DNA from: Acidobacteriota bacterium
Lineage (GTDB): Bacteria > Acidobacteriota > Vicinamibacteria > Marinacidobacterales > Marinacidobacteraceae
Direction of reading: 5' to 3'
Length of the DNA stretch: 35,179 nt
NCBI GenBank assembly: GCA_022828085.1
Contig: JAJEIY010000001.1
Span: 1-35,179 of the forward strand
Shown here: in pieces, positions 16,549 through 26,200 of the stretch
Layout of the letters: each line of letters starts with the position of its first letter
How positions within the stretch are numbered: the stretch's first letter is position 1
Program-made: the position numbers and the translations under genes
Notes under the pieces: generated by a model
Seen by the model: only the letters and a program-made list of their open reading frames with translations
Told to the model about the DNA's origin: nothing
Database searches by the model: none

Positions 16549-17814
16549 ATGAAGAGCAGACGGGTTCTTGCTCTTGCGCTTGCGACGGGCCTTGCCGTAT
16601 CGGCGTGCGGCCCGGGGGTGCCGGACGAGGGGCTCATCGCCATCACCGGCGGGCTCGTCTATCCGGTCAGTTCCGAGCCGATTCCCGGCGGCACGGTGGT
16701 GATCCGCGACGGGAAGATCGAGGCGGTCGGCGCCGGCGTGCCCGTTCCCGCCGGAGCCGAGGTGATCGACGCCAGCGGGATGAGCGTCATTCCGGGGATC
16801 GTCGAGACCCATTCCCACACCGGGTTCAAGGTGCTCAACATCCCGGCCACGGGAGCGAACAACAACGAACTCTCGGTCCCGATCAATGCCCACGTGCGGG
16901 CGATCGACGGGCTCGACTCGGAAGACCCCGCTTTTGCGCTGATGTTGGCCTCGGGGATCACCACCCAGAACATCACCACCGGCAGCCGGAGTCCGAACAG
17001 CGGCCAGGCGGTACTCGTCAAGTCCCGGGGCGGTACCGTCGACGACATGTTCTTCGCTCCCGGCGGCATCAAGATGGCGATCCGGGCCACCACGCCCTAT
17101 CCCGGCTTCCCCGAGACCGAGCAGGAGGTCTTCGACCTGCTGAGCGGCGAACTCGAGGCCGCCCAGGAATACCTCGACGCGATCGCCGCCCACGAGGCGG
17201 ACTCCGCGAACCCGAGGCCCGCGCGGAACCTGACCTACGAAGCTCTCGGCAGGCTGCTCACCCGCGAGTGGGTGCTCGGCGTCCACTCCAGCACCGAGCA
17301 GCAGATGCGCCACGCCATGGAGTTGAAGCGCCGGTTCAACCTGGACTCGTACATCCATCATGGAGGCGCCACCCTCGAACTCGCCGAGGAACTCCACGAA
17401 CTCGGGATGCCGGTGAGTTACGGCCCGGTGCTGCCCGGTGACAGCCGTGAGAGCGAGGAACTCCTGGGTCCGGTGAAACTCGTGGAACTCGGCGGTCTGG
17501 TCGCCTTCCATCAGGATCCCCCGGACGGCCACGCGTACTGGCTGCGCCACACCGGGGCGATGTTCGTGCGCCAGGGCATGTCGCACGCGGACGCGCTGGC
17601 CGCGCTCACCCTGAACGGCGCCCGCATCTTCCACGTGGACGACCGGATCGGCAGCCTCGAGGCGGGGAAGGACGCCGACGTGGTCATCCTCGGCGGCGAG
17701 GACCCGCTCGCCTACGAGAGCCTGGTGATGCGGGTGTTCGTGGACGGGGTGGAGGTCTTCAACCGCGCCACCGGACACAACGTGTTCGGCGACGTGGTGC
17801 CGGAGGGCTGGTGA
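16549..17814 (+). CDS. Exported amidohydrolase lipoprotein (imidazolonepropionase-like)
   Basis: 421 residues. The start at 16549 begins a lipoprotein signal peptide (MKSRRVLALALATGLAVSAC, Cys20). The composite-domain strands (GGLVYPVSSEPI, GTVVIRDGKIEAVG) and the metal motif ETHSH (H88-x-H90) define the amidohydrolase superfamily. Further candidate ligands are H in VLGVHSS and YIHHGG, and the AFHQDPP Asp segment. The C-terminus has the usual LTLNGARIFHVDDRIGSLEAG and KDADVVILGG. It probably hydrolyses an amide, dipeptide or cyclic substrate outside the cytoplasm; the substrate is unknown. It overlaps the following amidohydrolase by 1 bp, and such pairs recur in this kind of genome. Confidence 0.9.
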   Translation: MKSRRVLALALATGLAVSACGPGVPDEGLIAITGGLVYPVSSEPIPGGTVVIRDGKIEAVGAGVPVPAGAEVIDASGMSVIPGIVETHSHTGFKVLNIPATGANNNELSVPINAHVRAIDGLDSEDPAFALMLASGITTQNITTGSRSPNSGQAVLVKSRGGTVDDMFFAPGGIKMAIRATTPYPGFPETEQEVFDLLSGELEAAQEYLDAIAAHEADSANPRPARNLTYEALGRLLTREWVLGVHSSTEQQMRHAMELKRRFNLDSYIHHGGATLELAEELHELGMPVSYGPVLPGDSRESEELLGPVKLVELGGLVAFHQDPPDGHAYWLRHTGAMFVRQGMSHADALAALTLNGARIFHVDDRIGSLEAGKDADVVILGGEDPLAYESLVMRVFVDGVEVFNRATGHNVFGDVVPEGW

Positions 17815-19004
17815 TGCACCGCTTTCGCCGCCGGCTGATCGTCCTCGCCCTGGCGCTCGCCTGCCCGGGGATGGCTGCCGGTCAGGCCGTGGCCGTCGTG
17901 GGCGGCGAAGTCCACACCGGAAGCGGAGAAGTCCTCGCCGGGGCGACGGTGGTCATCGAAGGCGGGAAGATCACCGCCGTCGGGGCCGGCGTCGAGGTTC
18001 CCGAGGGCGCCGAGGTGATCGCGGCCGAGGGGATGGTGGTCACCCCCGGATTCATCGATGCGCAGACCTTCCTCGGGAGCGGTCCCACCGCCGGCGGCGC
18101 GCTGATCAACCTGGTCGGGGAAGCCGGTGACGCCATCGCCCCGCAGGTCCGCGCGGTGGACCGGTTCGCCGAGGACCTGGCGCCGCTGTGGCTCCAGTCG
18201 GGAGTCACCGCGGTCTATCTGGCCCCCGATCCGCGGCTGCTGATCGGCGGCACGGGAGCGGTGGTGAAGCTGGCCGGCGCCGCGGACACCGCCATCGTGG
18301 CCGAGGAGACGGCGGTGGCCGCGTCGTTCGGCGAGACGGCCGTCGGGGACACGGCGCCGGGAAGGGAGGCGCCGGTCGGGCGCACCACCCGGCAGGGGAT
18401 GATCTACGACTTCCGCAGCACCCTGATCCGCGCCGGTGAAGATGCGATCGAGGGTGAGGCCGGAGGAGTGCTGGGCCGCCTGCTGGCCGGTGAGCTCCCG
18501 CTCCGGATGCTCGCCAACAAGCCCGACGACATCGAGACGGCGCTCCGGGTGGCCGGCGAGTTCGACGTGCGGCTGGTCCTCGATCAGGCGGCCGGCGCCG
18601 CGGCGGTGGCGTCCCGGCTCGCCGAGGCCGGGGTCCCGGTGGTGGTCGGACCCTCCGTCATCGGGATCGGCGACGGGGGCCCGATGGAACTCAAGGGCCA
18701 CTCGCCCGCGACGGCGGGCCACCTCCACGAGGCCGGCGTACGGATCGCGCTCTCCACCTTCGGCTCGCGGGGCCGGTCGGTCGCCATGGAAGCGATCGTC
18801 GCCTGGGCCCACGGACTCCCGCAGGAGGCCGCGCTCGGTGCGGTGACCGCGGACTCCGCCGCGATCCTGGGGGTGGACGGCCGGATCGGGAGTCTCGCCG
18901 TCGGACTCGACGGCGACGTCGTTATCTGGGATTCCCACCCGATCGGCACCTACGCCAGGACCGTTGCGGTCCTGGTGGACGGCGCCGTGGTTTTCCGGCG
19001 TTAG
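17814..19004 (+). CDS. Exported amidohydrolase-like protein lacking the HxH motif
   Basis: 396 residues from the ATG at 17814 (GTG at 17811 also possible); GGAGG lies 7 bp upstream and the ATG shares its A with the stop of the previous gene. A signal peptide ends near MAAGQA. The fold markers are present (GGEVHTGSGEVLAGATVVIE, then GMVVTPGFIDA, and the C-terminal GVDGRIGSLAVGLDGDVVIW), but where HxH should follow PGFIDA it reads DAQTFLG. Other metal-ligand His residues are also hard to place. It is probably a non-catalytic or altered partner of the upstream enzyme. Confidence 0.85.
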   Translation: MHRFRRRLIVLALALACPGMAAGQAVAVVGGEVHTGSGEVLAGATVVIEGGKITAVGAGVEVPEGAEVIAAEGMVVTPGFIDAQTFLGSGPTAGGALINLVGEAGDAIAPQVRAVDRFAEDLAPLWLQSGVTAVYLAPDPRLLIGGTGAVVKLAGAADTAIVAEETAVAASFGETAVGDTAPGREAPVGRTTRQGMIYDFRSTLIRAGEDAIEGEAGGVLGRLLAGELPLRMLANKPDDIETALRVAGEFDVRLVLDQAAGAAAVASRLAEAGVPVVVGPSVIGIGDGGPMELKGHSPATAGHLHEAGVRIALSTFGSRGRSVAMEAIVAWAHGLPQEAALGAVTADSAAILGVDGRIGSLAVGLDGDVVIWDSHPIGTYARTVAVLVDGAVVFRR

Positions 19005-19020
19005 CCGCTCTCACGGAACC

Positions 19021-20457
19021 ATGCTTCGACGAATCGCCATGGCGGGCGCTGTCCTCGCCGCCCTCCTCTTCGCCCAGCCGGCCGCCGTGGCGGAACATCC
19101 GGACCCGAAGGTCCAGGCCGGCATCACCATGCTCGACGAGTGGGTCCGCACGCAGGTCGAGTACTCGGGGGTCGGACTCGTGATCGGGATCGTCCACGAT
19201 CAGGACGTCGTGTTCCTGAAGGCGTACGGACACTCGTCCCTGGATCCCGAGACGCCGATGAAAGAGGACTCGATCTTCCGGATCGCCTCCCATTCGAAAC
19301 TCTTCACCGCGATCAGCGTGCTGCGCGAGCGGGACGCCGGGACGCTTCGTCTCGACGATCCCATCACCGAGCACCTCCCCTGGTTCGACATCGAGAACCG
19401 GCATCCGGAAGCCCGGGCGGTGACCGTGCGGCACCTCCTCACCCACACCGCCGGCCTGCCGCGCGAGTCCATCCATCCCGCCTGGACCGAGTTCGAGTTC
19501 CCCGAGGCCGCGGCGGTGCGGGACACCGTCTCGGACCAGGAGACCACGTATGCCACCGAGACCAAGTGGAAGTACTCGAACCTGGGCTTCACGCTGGCCG
19601 GAATGGTGGCCGAGGCGGCCTCCGGGAAGTCCTTCGCCGAACTCGTGAGCCAGGGCATCCTCGAACCGCTCGGGATGGACTCGACGAGCGTCGGACCGAT
19701 TCCCGCGGACCACGAGAGCCGCCTCGTCATCGGCTACGGCCGGCGGATGGCGGACGGCGCCCGGCAGAGCATGCCCTTCGTGGACGCCCATTCCTTCGAT
19801 CCCGCGACCGGGTTCTCGTCCAGCGTGCCCGACATGCTCCGGTTCCTGCAGTGGCAGATGCGGGCGCGCGACCGCAAGAGCGACAAGGTGCTGGCGACCA
19901 ACACCCTGCGCGAAATGCAGCGGGTCCACTGGGTCCAGTCTTCCTGGACCGGGGGCTGGGGACTGGGGTTCTCGGTGCGCCACACCGAGGACCGCGATCT
20001 CGTCGGTCACGGGGGCTCCTACCCCGGCTACCGCACCCAGACGCAGTTGAGTCCGGAAGAGAAGGTCGGCGTGGTCGTCTTCACGAACGCCGGCGACGGG
20101 AATCCCGGCCGCTTCGTCGAAAAGGCGTTCGAATGGGTCGCCCCGCACCTCAAGGAGAAAGAAGAAGAAAAGGCGGCGTACGACGCCGCCTGGGACATCT
20201 ATGTCGGCACCTATCGGAACCGGTGGGGAGACACCAGCGTTCTCCGCCTCGAGGACGAACTGGTGGTCTTCTCGCCGCTCTCGGAGAACCCGGACCGCTC
20301 CCGGGGCGTCCTCAAGCCGACCGGCGAGGCGCACGTGTTCCGGCTGGAGAGCGACGGATTCGGCGCCCACGGAGAGCTCGTCCGCTTCCAGGTGAACGAC
20401 GAGGGCGCGGCGGTCCGCATCTACGTAGGCGTCAACTACTCCGAGAAGGTCCGCTGA
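19021..20457 (+). CDS. Serine hydrolase, class C beta-lactamase/DD-peptidase family
   Basis: 478 residues with a signal peptide (cleavage near AAVAEHP). The family triad is visible: SxxK as S90-H-S-K93 in FRIASHSKLFTAISVL, YxN as Y185-S-N187 in WKYSNLGFTLAGMV, and a third-box HGG at H330 in LVGHGGSYPGY. The C-terminal ~110 residues form an extra beta-rich domain (YDAAWDIYVGTYRNRWGD onward). Family members are D-aminopeptidases, esterases or PBP-like enzymes, usually periplasmic. It starts 16 bp after the second amidohydrolase, so all three may form a periplasmic peptide or amide scavenging operon. Confidence 0.9.
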   Translation: MLRRIAMAGAVLAALLFAQPAAVAEHPDPKVQAGITMLDEWVRTQVEYSGVGLVIGIVHDQDVVFLKAYGHSSLDPETPMKEDSIFRIASHSKLFTAISVLRERDAGTLRLDDPITEHLPWFDIENRHPEARAVTVRHLLTHTAGLPRESIHPAWTEFEFPEAAAVRDTVSDQETTYATETKWKYSNLGFTLAGMVAEAASGKSFAELVSQGILEPLGMDSTSVGPIPADHESRLVIGYGRRMADGARQSMPFVDAHSFDPATGFSSSVPDMLRFLQWQMRARDRKSDKVLATNTLREMQRVHWVQSSWTGGWGLGFSVRHTEDRDLVGHGGSYPGYRTQTQLSPEEKVGVVVFTNAGDGNPGRFVEKAFEWVAPHLKEKEEEKAAYDAAWDIYVGTYRNRWGDTSVLRLEDELVVFSPLSENPDRSRGVLKPTGEAHVFRLESDGFGAHGELVRFQVNDEGAAVRIYVGVNYSEKVR

Positions 20458-20751
20458 GGCGGACCAGCCGCGGAGACCGCCACGGACCGCCGGTCTTTCA
20501 GACCGGCATCGCGCGGGAGCGCGAAACCAGCGGCCGGGGCTCTCCGGGCGGTCGAGTGGTGCGTGCGTTCGTTGATCATCGCCGAATGTACTGTTCTGTC
20601 ACTTACACGCCGCATAATCGCGCTGCATGTTCCCCATCCGCGTCAAGACAACAGCGGCCAGCACCAGAGGGAGGCCGCCGTATGACGGGACCGATCCGCC
20701 GCTCGACTACGAGTCCCGCACTCCGACCCAACATCCCGTGGGTCGAGACTG
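20458..20751. other. Intergenic stretch with a dispersed hairpin repeat
   Basis: GCCGGTCTTTCAGACCGGC at 20489-20507 lies 31 bp after the serine hydrolase stop and could act as a transcript-end hairpin. After about 20570 the DNA becomes less GC-rich, marking the left edge of the helicase module. A ribosome-binding-like AGGGAGG precedes an ATG at 20682, but that frame stops at 20912. Confidence 0.5.
20489..20507. repeat. Dispersed hairpin repeat
   Basis: An 8-bp inverted repeat (GCCGGTCT ... AGACCGGC) with a three-base loop, of the same family as 489-506. It is followed by CGCGCGGGAGCGCG, a second small hairpin. Confidence 0.65.
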
Positions 20752-23031
20752 ATGGCCTTTCGACTGCTGACGCGGATCGTTCAACGCTGCATCGAGATCA
20801 TCCAGTCCCTGCGGAGGGGGCGTGGGGCGCTTTCGCCGGTGCCAGAGCCCGAACCGGAGCCGGAGCCCGAGCCGGGCCGAAAAGCCGAGCCCGCACCGGG
20901 ACCGGAGCCTGAGCCGGAACCGGAGCCTGAGCCGGAACCGGAGCCTGAGCCGGAACCGGAGCCTGAGCCGGAACCGGAGCCTGAGCCGGAACCGGAACCG
21001 GAGCCGGAGCCGGAGCCCGCACCGGAACCGGAGCCGGAACCCGCGCCTCAGCCCACGAAGCCCGAGCCGAAACCTGTGCCTCCGCCCGTGGAACCCGGGC
21101 CGGCCCCTGCGCCTGCGCCCGTGGAGCGCAAGACGGCCCCGGCACCTCCCCGCGCGAACCCCCAGCGAGCGCCGCGGACTCGCCGACTCTCAACAGATGA
21201 AGGACCGCGCACGCGGGGAGAGCCTTGGCGGTTCGGTGCGAGACGGCACTATGAAGGTTCCGGAAGCCCCAGTACGGACCATCCTCGTCCGCCCGAATTA
21301 CGTTGCCGTCGGGAGGGATGGACATGGGCTATTTTCCTAAGCGTGACGCCGGATCTGGATGTTTCCCGAGTGCAACTGGACGGAGAGGATCTCATCGCCG
21401 AGGGTGAGGAGTATCGTCTGCCGAGATTCCAAGGGATGCTCACTCTCTCGGGTGATGAAGGGCGGCACAAGGACATCCCCCTTTCCGACGGAGACAGTCC
21501 ACTCATCTTCCGTTTGCCAAACGCGAGGGATGCGTCTGTTGGACGGCAGTGCCGCCGGATCACCGACGGACACTTTCTGGTCATCGCTTCGTGCGAGAGT
21601 CCAACCGACTATCACTTGGTCCTGGAACCCGAGCGCTGTCTTGATGAAGCGTTCCTCGCCCATCACGTCTTCGCGGCCAGGGGCGATAGTTCACAGGATC
21701 TCGGTTCGATCGGTACGTACCGACTCGGCGCGGACCGCAGCGCTCGCCTCGTGGGAACCACGGTCTCCGACTCTTCGGACGACGGCGATTTGTTCGTCGG
21801 CGAGCCCCCACGGCTGCTGAGGGATGATGGCATTCAGTGGGCAAGAGTCGGGGAAGAGCGTGAGGTAGGCTGGAAGGGACAGAACTTTCTCGCAGATGTC
21901 GAGTCGATGGCCGACGTGCTCGAGGGGCGTAAGGGGCGGTTCTTTCTGCGGACGTATCCGCCCGGAGAAGTCCGTCTTGCCGACAGCAGGGCGTTCCGCT
22001 ACTGGCCCGATCTGCGGGAAATCCAAATCAACGCATCATCCCTAGACGAGTGTGTTCTCCTCCTCCCGTCCGAAGCCGGACACGAACGAGTGTGGATCCA
22101 ACTCATTGGTCGGAACGGGCCTGTGATTCCCGTGGAGCAGGGGAAGCACGCTCGACTCGACGGGGCGTCTGTCGTCGTAGAGCGAACCCCGCTGGCGGAC
22201 GCGGCGTGTCTCCTCCTCCGAGATCCGGACACAAGTGAGGAAATGAATGTTGTCGTGAACATTCCGCGGGTCTGGTGGCGTTTGGCGGGGAAAGGGGAGT
22301 GGACCGACAAACCAATCCCAATTCCCCGCAAGGAGTTCCGGACTACGGCAGAGAATTTGGAGTTGTTGGTACCCTCGAGCATCGAATCGCTAACAGTCGC
22401 GTTGGATGAGGTGGAAGACTCAGTTCGCTCTCTACAGGCCTCCTACGTGCCCGAATTCCCCGGGAAGAAACAAGCGAGCATCGGTCTCAATGAGTTCGCG
22501 GACGTGCTCGACGAACAGTGCGAAAAGGACGTTGCTCTGCGCATCCACTTCCACGAAGGCTCGGCGACGGCAGTGGAAGTTGTGCCAGATGCGCGTCCGC
22601 CACTTGCTGTTGATTCCGCCGCATCCTCACGCGTATTTCGGGGAAATGTCATAAGGCGCAGAGTCTTTCGGGGAGTCGTCCTAGAGGCGAACATCGACCG
22701 CTTCGTGAGGGTTATTTGGGGAAAGAAGAGGCACAAGAGAGTGATAGAGCGCCTCCTCCCAACCCCGCGTGCGCATGGCACGATTCCGAAAAGAGCCGTG
22801 GGCATCTTCTACAAGACAAAGGTCGTGCTGCATCCTGCTCCCGAGGGTTATGGCCTAGACGCACCCCAACCTGTCAAGGCGATTCTCGAACTTTGCGGAG
22901 TTCGCGACGCCCGAGCAGTTGTGTCGGGTAGCCGAGATCAGTTGAGTTTGATCAAGGCCACACTAGACAGTCTTGCTCGGCTCCAAACCGAGGCGAGCAC
23001 ACACGCTCGCCGTCAGCCGCAGAGGCTGTGA
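20752..23031 (+). CDS. Glu-Pro-repeat protein with S5-like C-terminus, partner of the downstream helicase
   Basis: 759 residues; no named family recognised. A basic amphipathic start (residues 1-28) is followed by a Glu-Pro tract (about 30-105) and a Pro-rich, basic linker to about 180. Then comes a long beta-rich region (about 185-640) with strands such as [20 protein letters not shown] and PLIFRLPNA, suggesting Ig-like modules. Residues ~675-745 (GTIPKRAV onward, [34 protein letters not shown]) run collinear with the C-terminal domain of ribosomal protein S5. The ATG at 20752 has only a weak binding site (GGTCGAGA). It is followed after 181 bp by the helicase gene on the same strand. Its composition is less GC-rich than the flanking genes, implying transfer. 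It resembles a defence-system partner subunit; a DruH-like role is one possibility. Confidence 0.72.
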   Translation: MAFRLLTRIVQRCIEIIQSLRRGRGALSPVPEPEPEPEPEPGRKAEPAPGPEPEPEPEPEPEPEPEPEPEPEPEPEPEPEPEPEPEPEPAPEPEPEPAPQPTKPEPKPVPPPVEPGPAPAPAPVERKTAPAPPRANPQRAPRTRRLSTDEGPRTRGEPWRFGARRHYEGSGSPSTDHPRPPELRCRREGWTWAIFLSVTPDLDVSRVQLDGEDLIAEGEEYRLPRFQGMLTLSGDEGRHKDIPLSDGDSPLIFRLPNARDASVGRQCRRITDGHFLVIASCESPTDYHLVLEPERCLDEAFLAHHVFAARGDSSQDLGSIGTYRLGADRSARLVGTTVSDSSDDGDLFVGEPPRLLRDDGIQWARVGEEREVGWKGQNFLADVESMADVLEGRKGRFFLRTYPPGEVRLADSRAFRYWPDLREIQINASSLDECVLLLPSEAGHERVWIQLIGRNGPVIPVEQGKHARLDGASVVVERTPLADAACLLLRDPDTSEEMNVVVNIPRVWWRLAGKGEWTDKPIPIPRKEFRTTAENLELLVPSSIESLTVALDEVEDSVRSLQASYVPEFPGKKQASIGLNEFADVLDEQCEKDVALRIHFHEGSATAVEVVPDARPPLAVDSAASSRVFRGNVIRRRVFRGVVLEANIDRFVRVIWGKKRHKRVIERLLPTPRAHGTIPKRAVGIFYKTKVVLHPAPEGYGLDAPQPVKAILELCGVRDARAVVSGSRDQLSLIKATLDSLARLQTEASTHARRQPQRL
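20906..20995 (+). repeat. Five perfect 18-bp tandem repeats encoding Glu-Pro
   Basis: GAGCCTGAGCCGGAACCG occurs five times without change at 20906, 20924, 20942, 20960 and 20978. Degenerate 6-bp GAGCCG/GAACCG units extend it on both sides (about 20841-21060). Each unit adds six residues, so slippage changes length without changing frame. Confidence 0.9.
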
Positions 23032-23212
23032 GCCTCCAGGTTCGCGCGAACGGCGTATCTTCGATGCGGGCGTCAATTCGGAGGAATCGCTGCGGAATGT
23101 GCTGCGCTTCTAGCGCAGACAAGCCGCATCGCGATCCGGACTAGTCCAACGACCAGTCGATTCTTGCGTCAGGTCGTTCGCGTCTTGCCGTTCTGGATAG
23201 AGGAGGGGCACA

Positions 23213-26200
23213 GTGCCACATAGCAGGGAAATCAACTCCTGGGTCGAGACGCTGCGATCCCGTTACGTCAGCTATCTGACGACGTCGTTCTACTTCCGCG
23301 ACCCGAAGCTGCGGCGTTCCTTCCGTGATTCTCTCGGCGGGGAGGAACTGCGGAAAGGACCGTTCCGGGAACTGGGTCGGCGGTTTCCGCAGGGGATCAA
23401 CGCCCGCAAGCTTGCGCAGGAAGCCTTTCCGGCAGGTGCGGAACCGCTCTTCCCGGCACTTCTCGACGCACCTCTACACGTTCATCAGGAGCAGGCCATC
23501 CGTACGGCTCATATGAAGGATGAGAACGTCGTGGTCGCCAGCGGAACCGCTAGCGGCAAGACCGAGTGTTTTCTCTACCCGGTCCTCTTCTCGCTGTTCC
23601 GGGAACACTTGGCCGGGACGCTCACCCGCCCCGGTGTCCGTGCGATGGTGCTCTACCCGATGAACGCCTTGGTTAACGACCAGCGCGAACGGCTGGGTGG
23701 TCTCTGTCGGGATCTTGAGGATGGCGGTTCCAACTTTCGTTTCACATTCGGTCAGTACATTGGGCAGACGCCATACAGCGCGCGTGATCGTTATAGGAAC
23801 GGCGCTGAGCGGGGCAGAAGTGCGCTTCCTGGGGAAATGGTCTTTCGCGAGGACATGTGGCAGACCCCTCCGCACATCCTGTTCACGAACTACTCGATGC
23901 TTGAGTACCTCCTGATCCGTCCCCAGGACAGCCCTCTCTTCGATGACGGGCGGGGCGAACTCTGGCGCTTCTTGATCCTCGATGAGGCGCATGCCTACCG
24001 AGGAGCCAAGGGTATCGAAATGGCGATGCTGCTCCGCCGCGTCAAGGAGCGCCTATACCGGGGGGGGCGTAGGCATCCGTTCCGCTGCATCGCGACGAGC
24101 GCAACCATCGCGTCCGGCCACTCGGAGGATGATCAACGCGCCGTCGCGCAGTTCGCGGTAAGTCTCTTCGGCGAGCCGTTCCAACACCGCGGTGTCGTCT
24201 TCGGTCAGCATGAGAAACCTCAATCAGAGGCCGAGCGGCGGTTAGACGTACGCCGCCACCACGTTTTCTTCCGGGCGTTGGAGGGTGCTTTCCTGCTCTA
24301 CGACCAAGGGGAAGACCGCGTAGTCCTAAACCGGGCGTCCGGGAACGGCCAAGGGGGTTCGGAACCCGTTCCGCTGGAAATCGCGCTCTGCCGCGAATGT
24401 GGCCAGCACTACTACGTTGGAAAGGAAGCGAATGGTCGGCTCGTGGAGGCGGTGCGCGATCCAAGCCGCCCGGATTTTGGTGTGGATTTCTACGCCCCCG
24501 TACCCCGCGAAACAGCCCGCCTCAGCCTGTGCCGGCACTGCGGGGCGTTGGGACGCGGAGTTCCGGGGTGCGGGTGCGGCGCGGAAATCGGCGTGGAGAA
24601 ATGTCCGAACCGGCCGAATCAACCGGACCAAATGAGGGAGTGTGCGCGGTGCGGCTACACCCGCGGCGGGATCGGCGACCCGGTCCAGGAGATCGTCCAC
24701 GGGGCGGATGGACCAAACGCGGTCCTAGCCACTGCGGTGCACGGTCTGTTGCCTCCTGACGCGCGCAAGATCTTGGCGTTCGCGGACAGCCGGCAGGATG
24801 CGGCGTTTTTCGCTTGGTACGCGGAGGAGTCTTACACAACCCTTCGCGACCGGAACCTTATGTTGCGAGCGCTCCGTATGCAGGGAACGACTCGGATTCC
24901 TCGAGCGGATGCCGGACTGTCGATCGCGGACCTCGGCCACCGACTGGCAGGTTTACGGCAGCGGTGTGGAGTGGACGCGCCGTCGGACACCGCCGAGACT
25001 ACGCTTCGGCGCGCGCATGAGATGGCATACGCCGAAGCCGTTACCGAGGACTCCCGGCTGTCTCTGAGTGGCGTCGGACTCGCCCATTGGTCTGTGCAGC
25101 TCCCGGCGGGCTTGACTCCGCCGCAGGAGATGCTGTGTCCGCCATGGGACCTCACCCCCCACGAGGCCACTGACGTTCTCCAGATTCTTCTAAGTCTGTT
25201 CTGGAGCAACGGAGCCATCGCCCTTCCCGACGGGCCGGAATTTCCGACCTGGAAGGAGGTTAGCCGACGCCCACCGTATGCATTTGTCGGCACCGCTCCG
25301 CGCGGCCGGAAAAACGTCCGGGAGTGGGGTGGGCCGCAGAGCGGTGCGGTCCGGCACCTACTGCCTAGATTCCTCCGTGATCGGGAGTACTCGGGCGACG
25401 ACAAACACTCTGCGGCGCAAGAGCTAATGAAGACTATATGGCGTGTTCTGATGGCGCACCATGAACAGTCTCCGGAAGGGCAACGCCTTCTTGAGCGGAC
25501 GGGACGAGGCGGTGCGTTCCGGCTTAGGGGTGAGTGGCTTCGAGTGCGAACTCTCGAACCGTCTGAGCTCTGGGAATGCCGGATCTGCGCGCGTGTGACG
25601 GCGTACAACGTCCAGGGTGTTTGCGTCCGGAATCGGTGTCCGGGCACCCTTGGTGTCGCCGATTCTGAACGGCTGCGACAAAATCACTACCGCTTGCTCT
25701 ATGAAGTGCGTGACCTCCCGCCAACCATGACTGCGGCGGAACACACGGCTCAGCTTGCCGACGACGAGGCGCGAACGCGGCAGGCCGAGTTCAAGGGTGG
25801 AAGCGTGAACCTGCTCAGTTCATCCACAACCTTCGAGGTCGGGGTCGATCTTGGCGACCTGGAAGTCACGTTCCTCCGGAATGTTCCTCCGGAGCCCTTC
25901 AACTACGCCCAACGAGTCGGACGTGCCGGACGCCGGCAACGGCCGGGCCTCGCTCTTACATACTGCCGCCGGAGCCCACATGACCTACACTACTTTTCGA
26001 AGCACGACACACTGATCGACGGGAAAGTGGTGCCCCCACGCCTAGTCGTTCGGAACCCGACCATCGTGACCCGCCATATGACGGCGGTGGCGCTGTCTGA
26101 GTTCTTCCGGGATCAGGAGAACCGTCACCGGTTCCAATCCGTCGCGGCCTTTATGGGTGGTGACTGGAGCGCTCCGTCGGCGGCTTATTCTCTGAAGCGC

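Noticed and set aside
20841..21060. Regular repeats taken at first as a CRISPR-like array
   Set aside because: The units are contiguous 6/18-bp coding repeats without spacers, inside one open frame.
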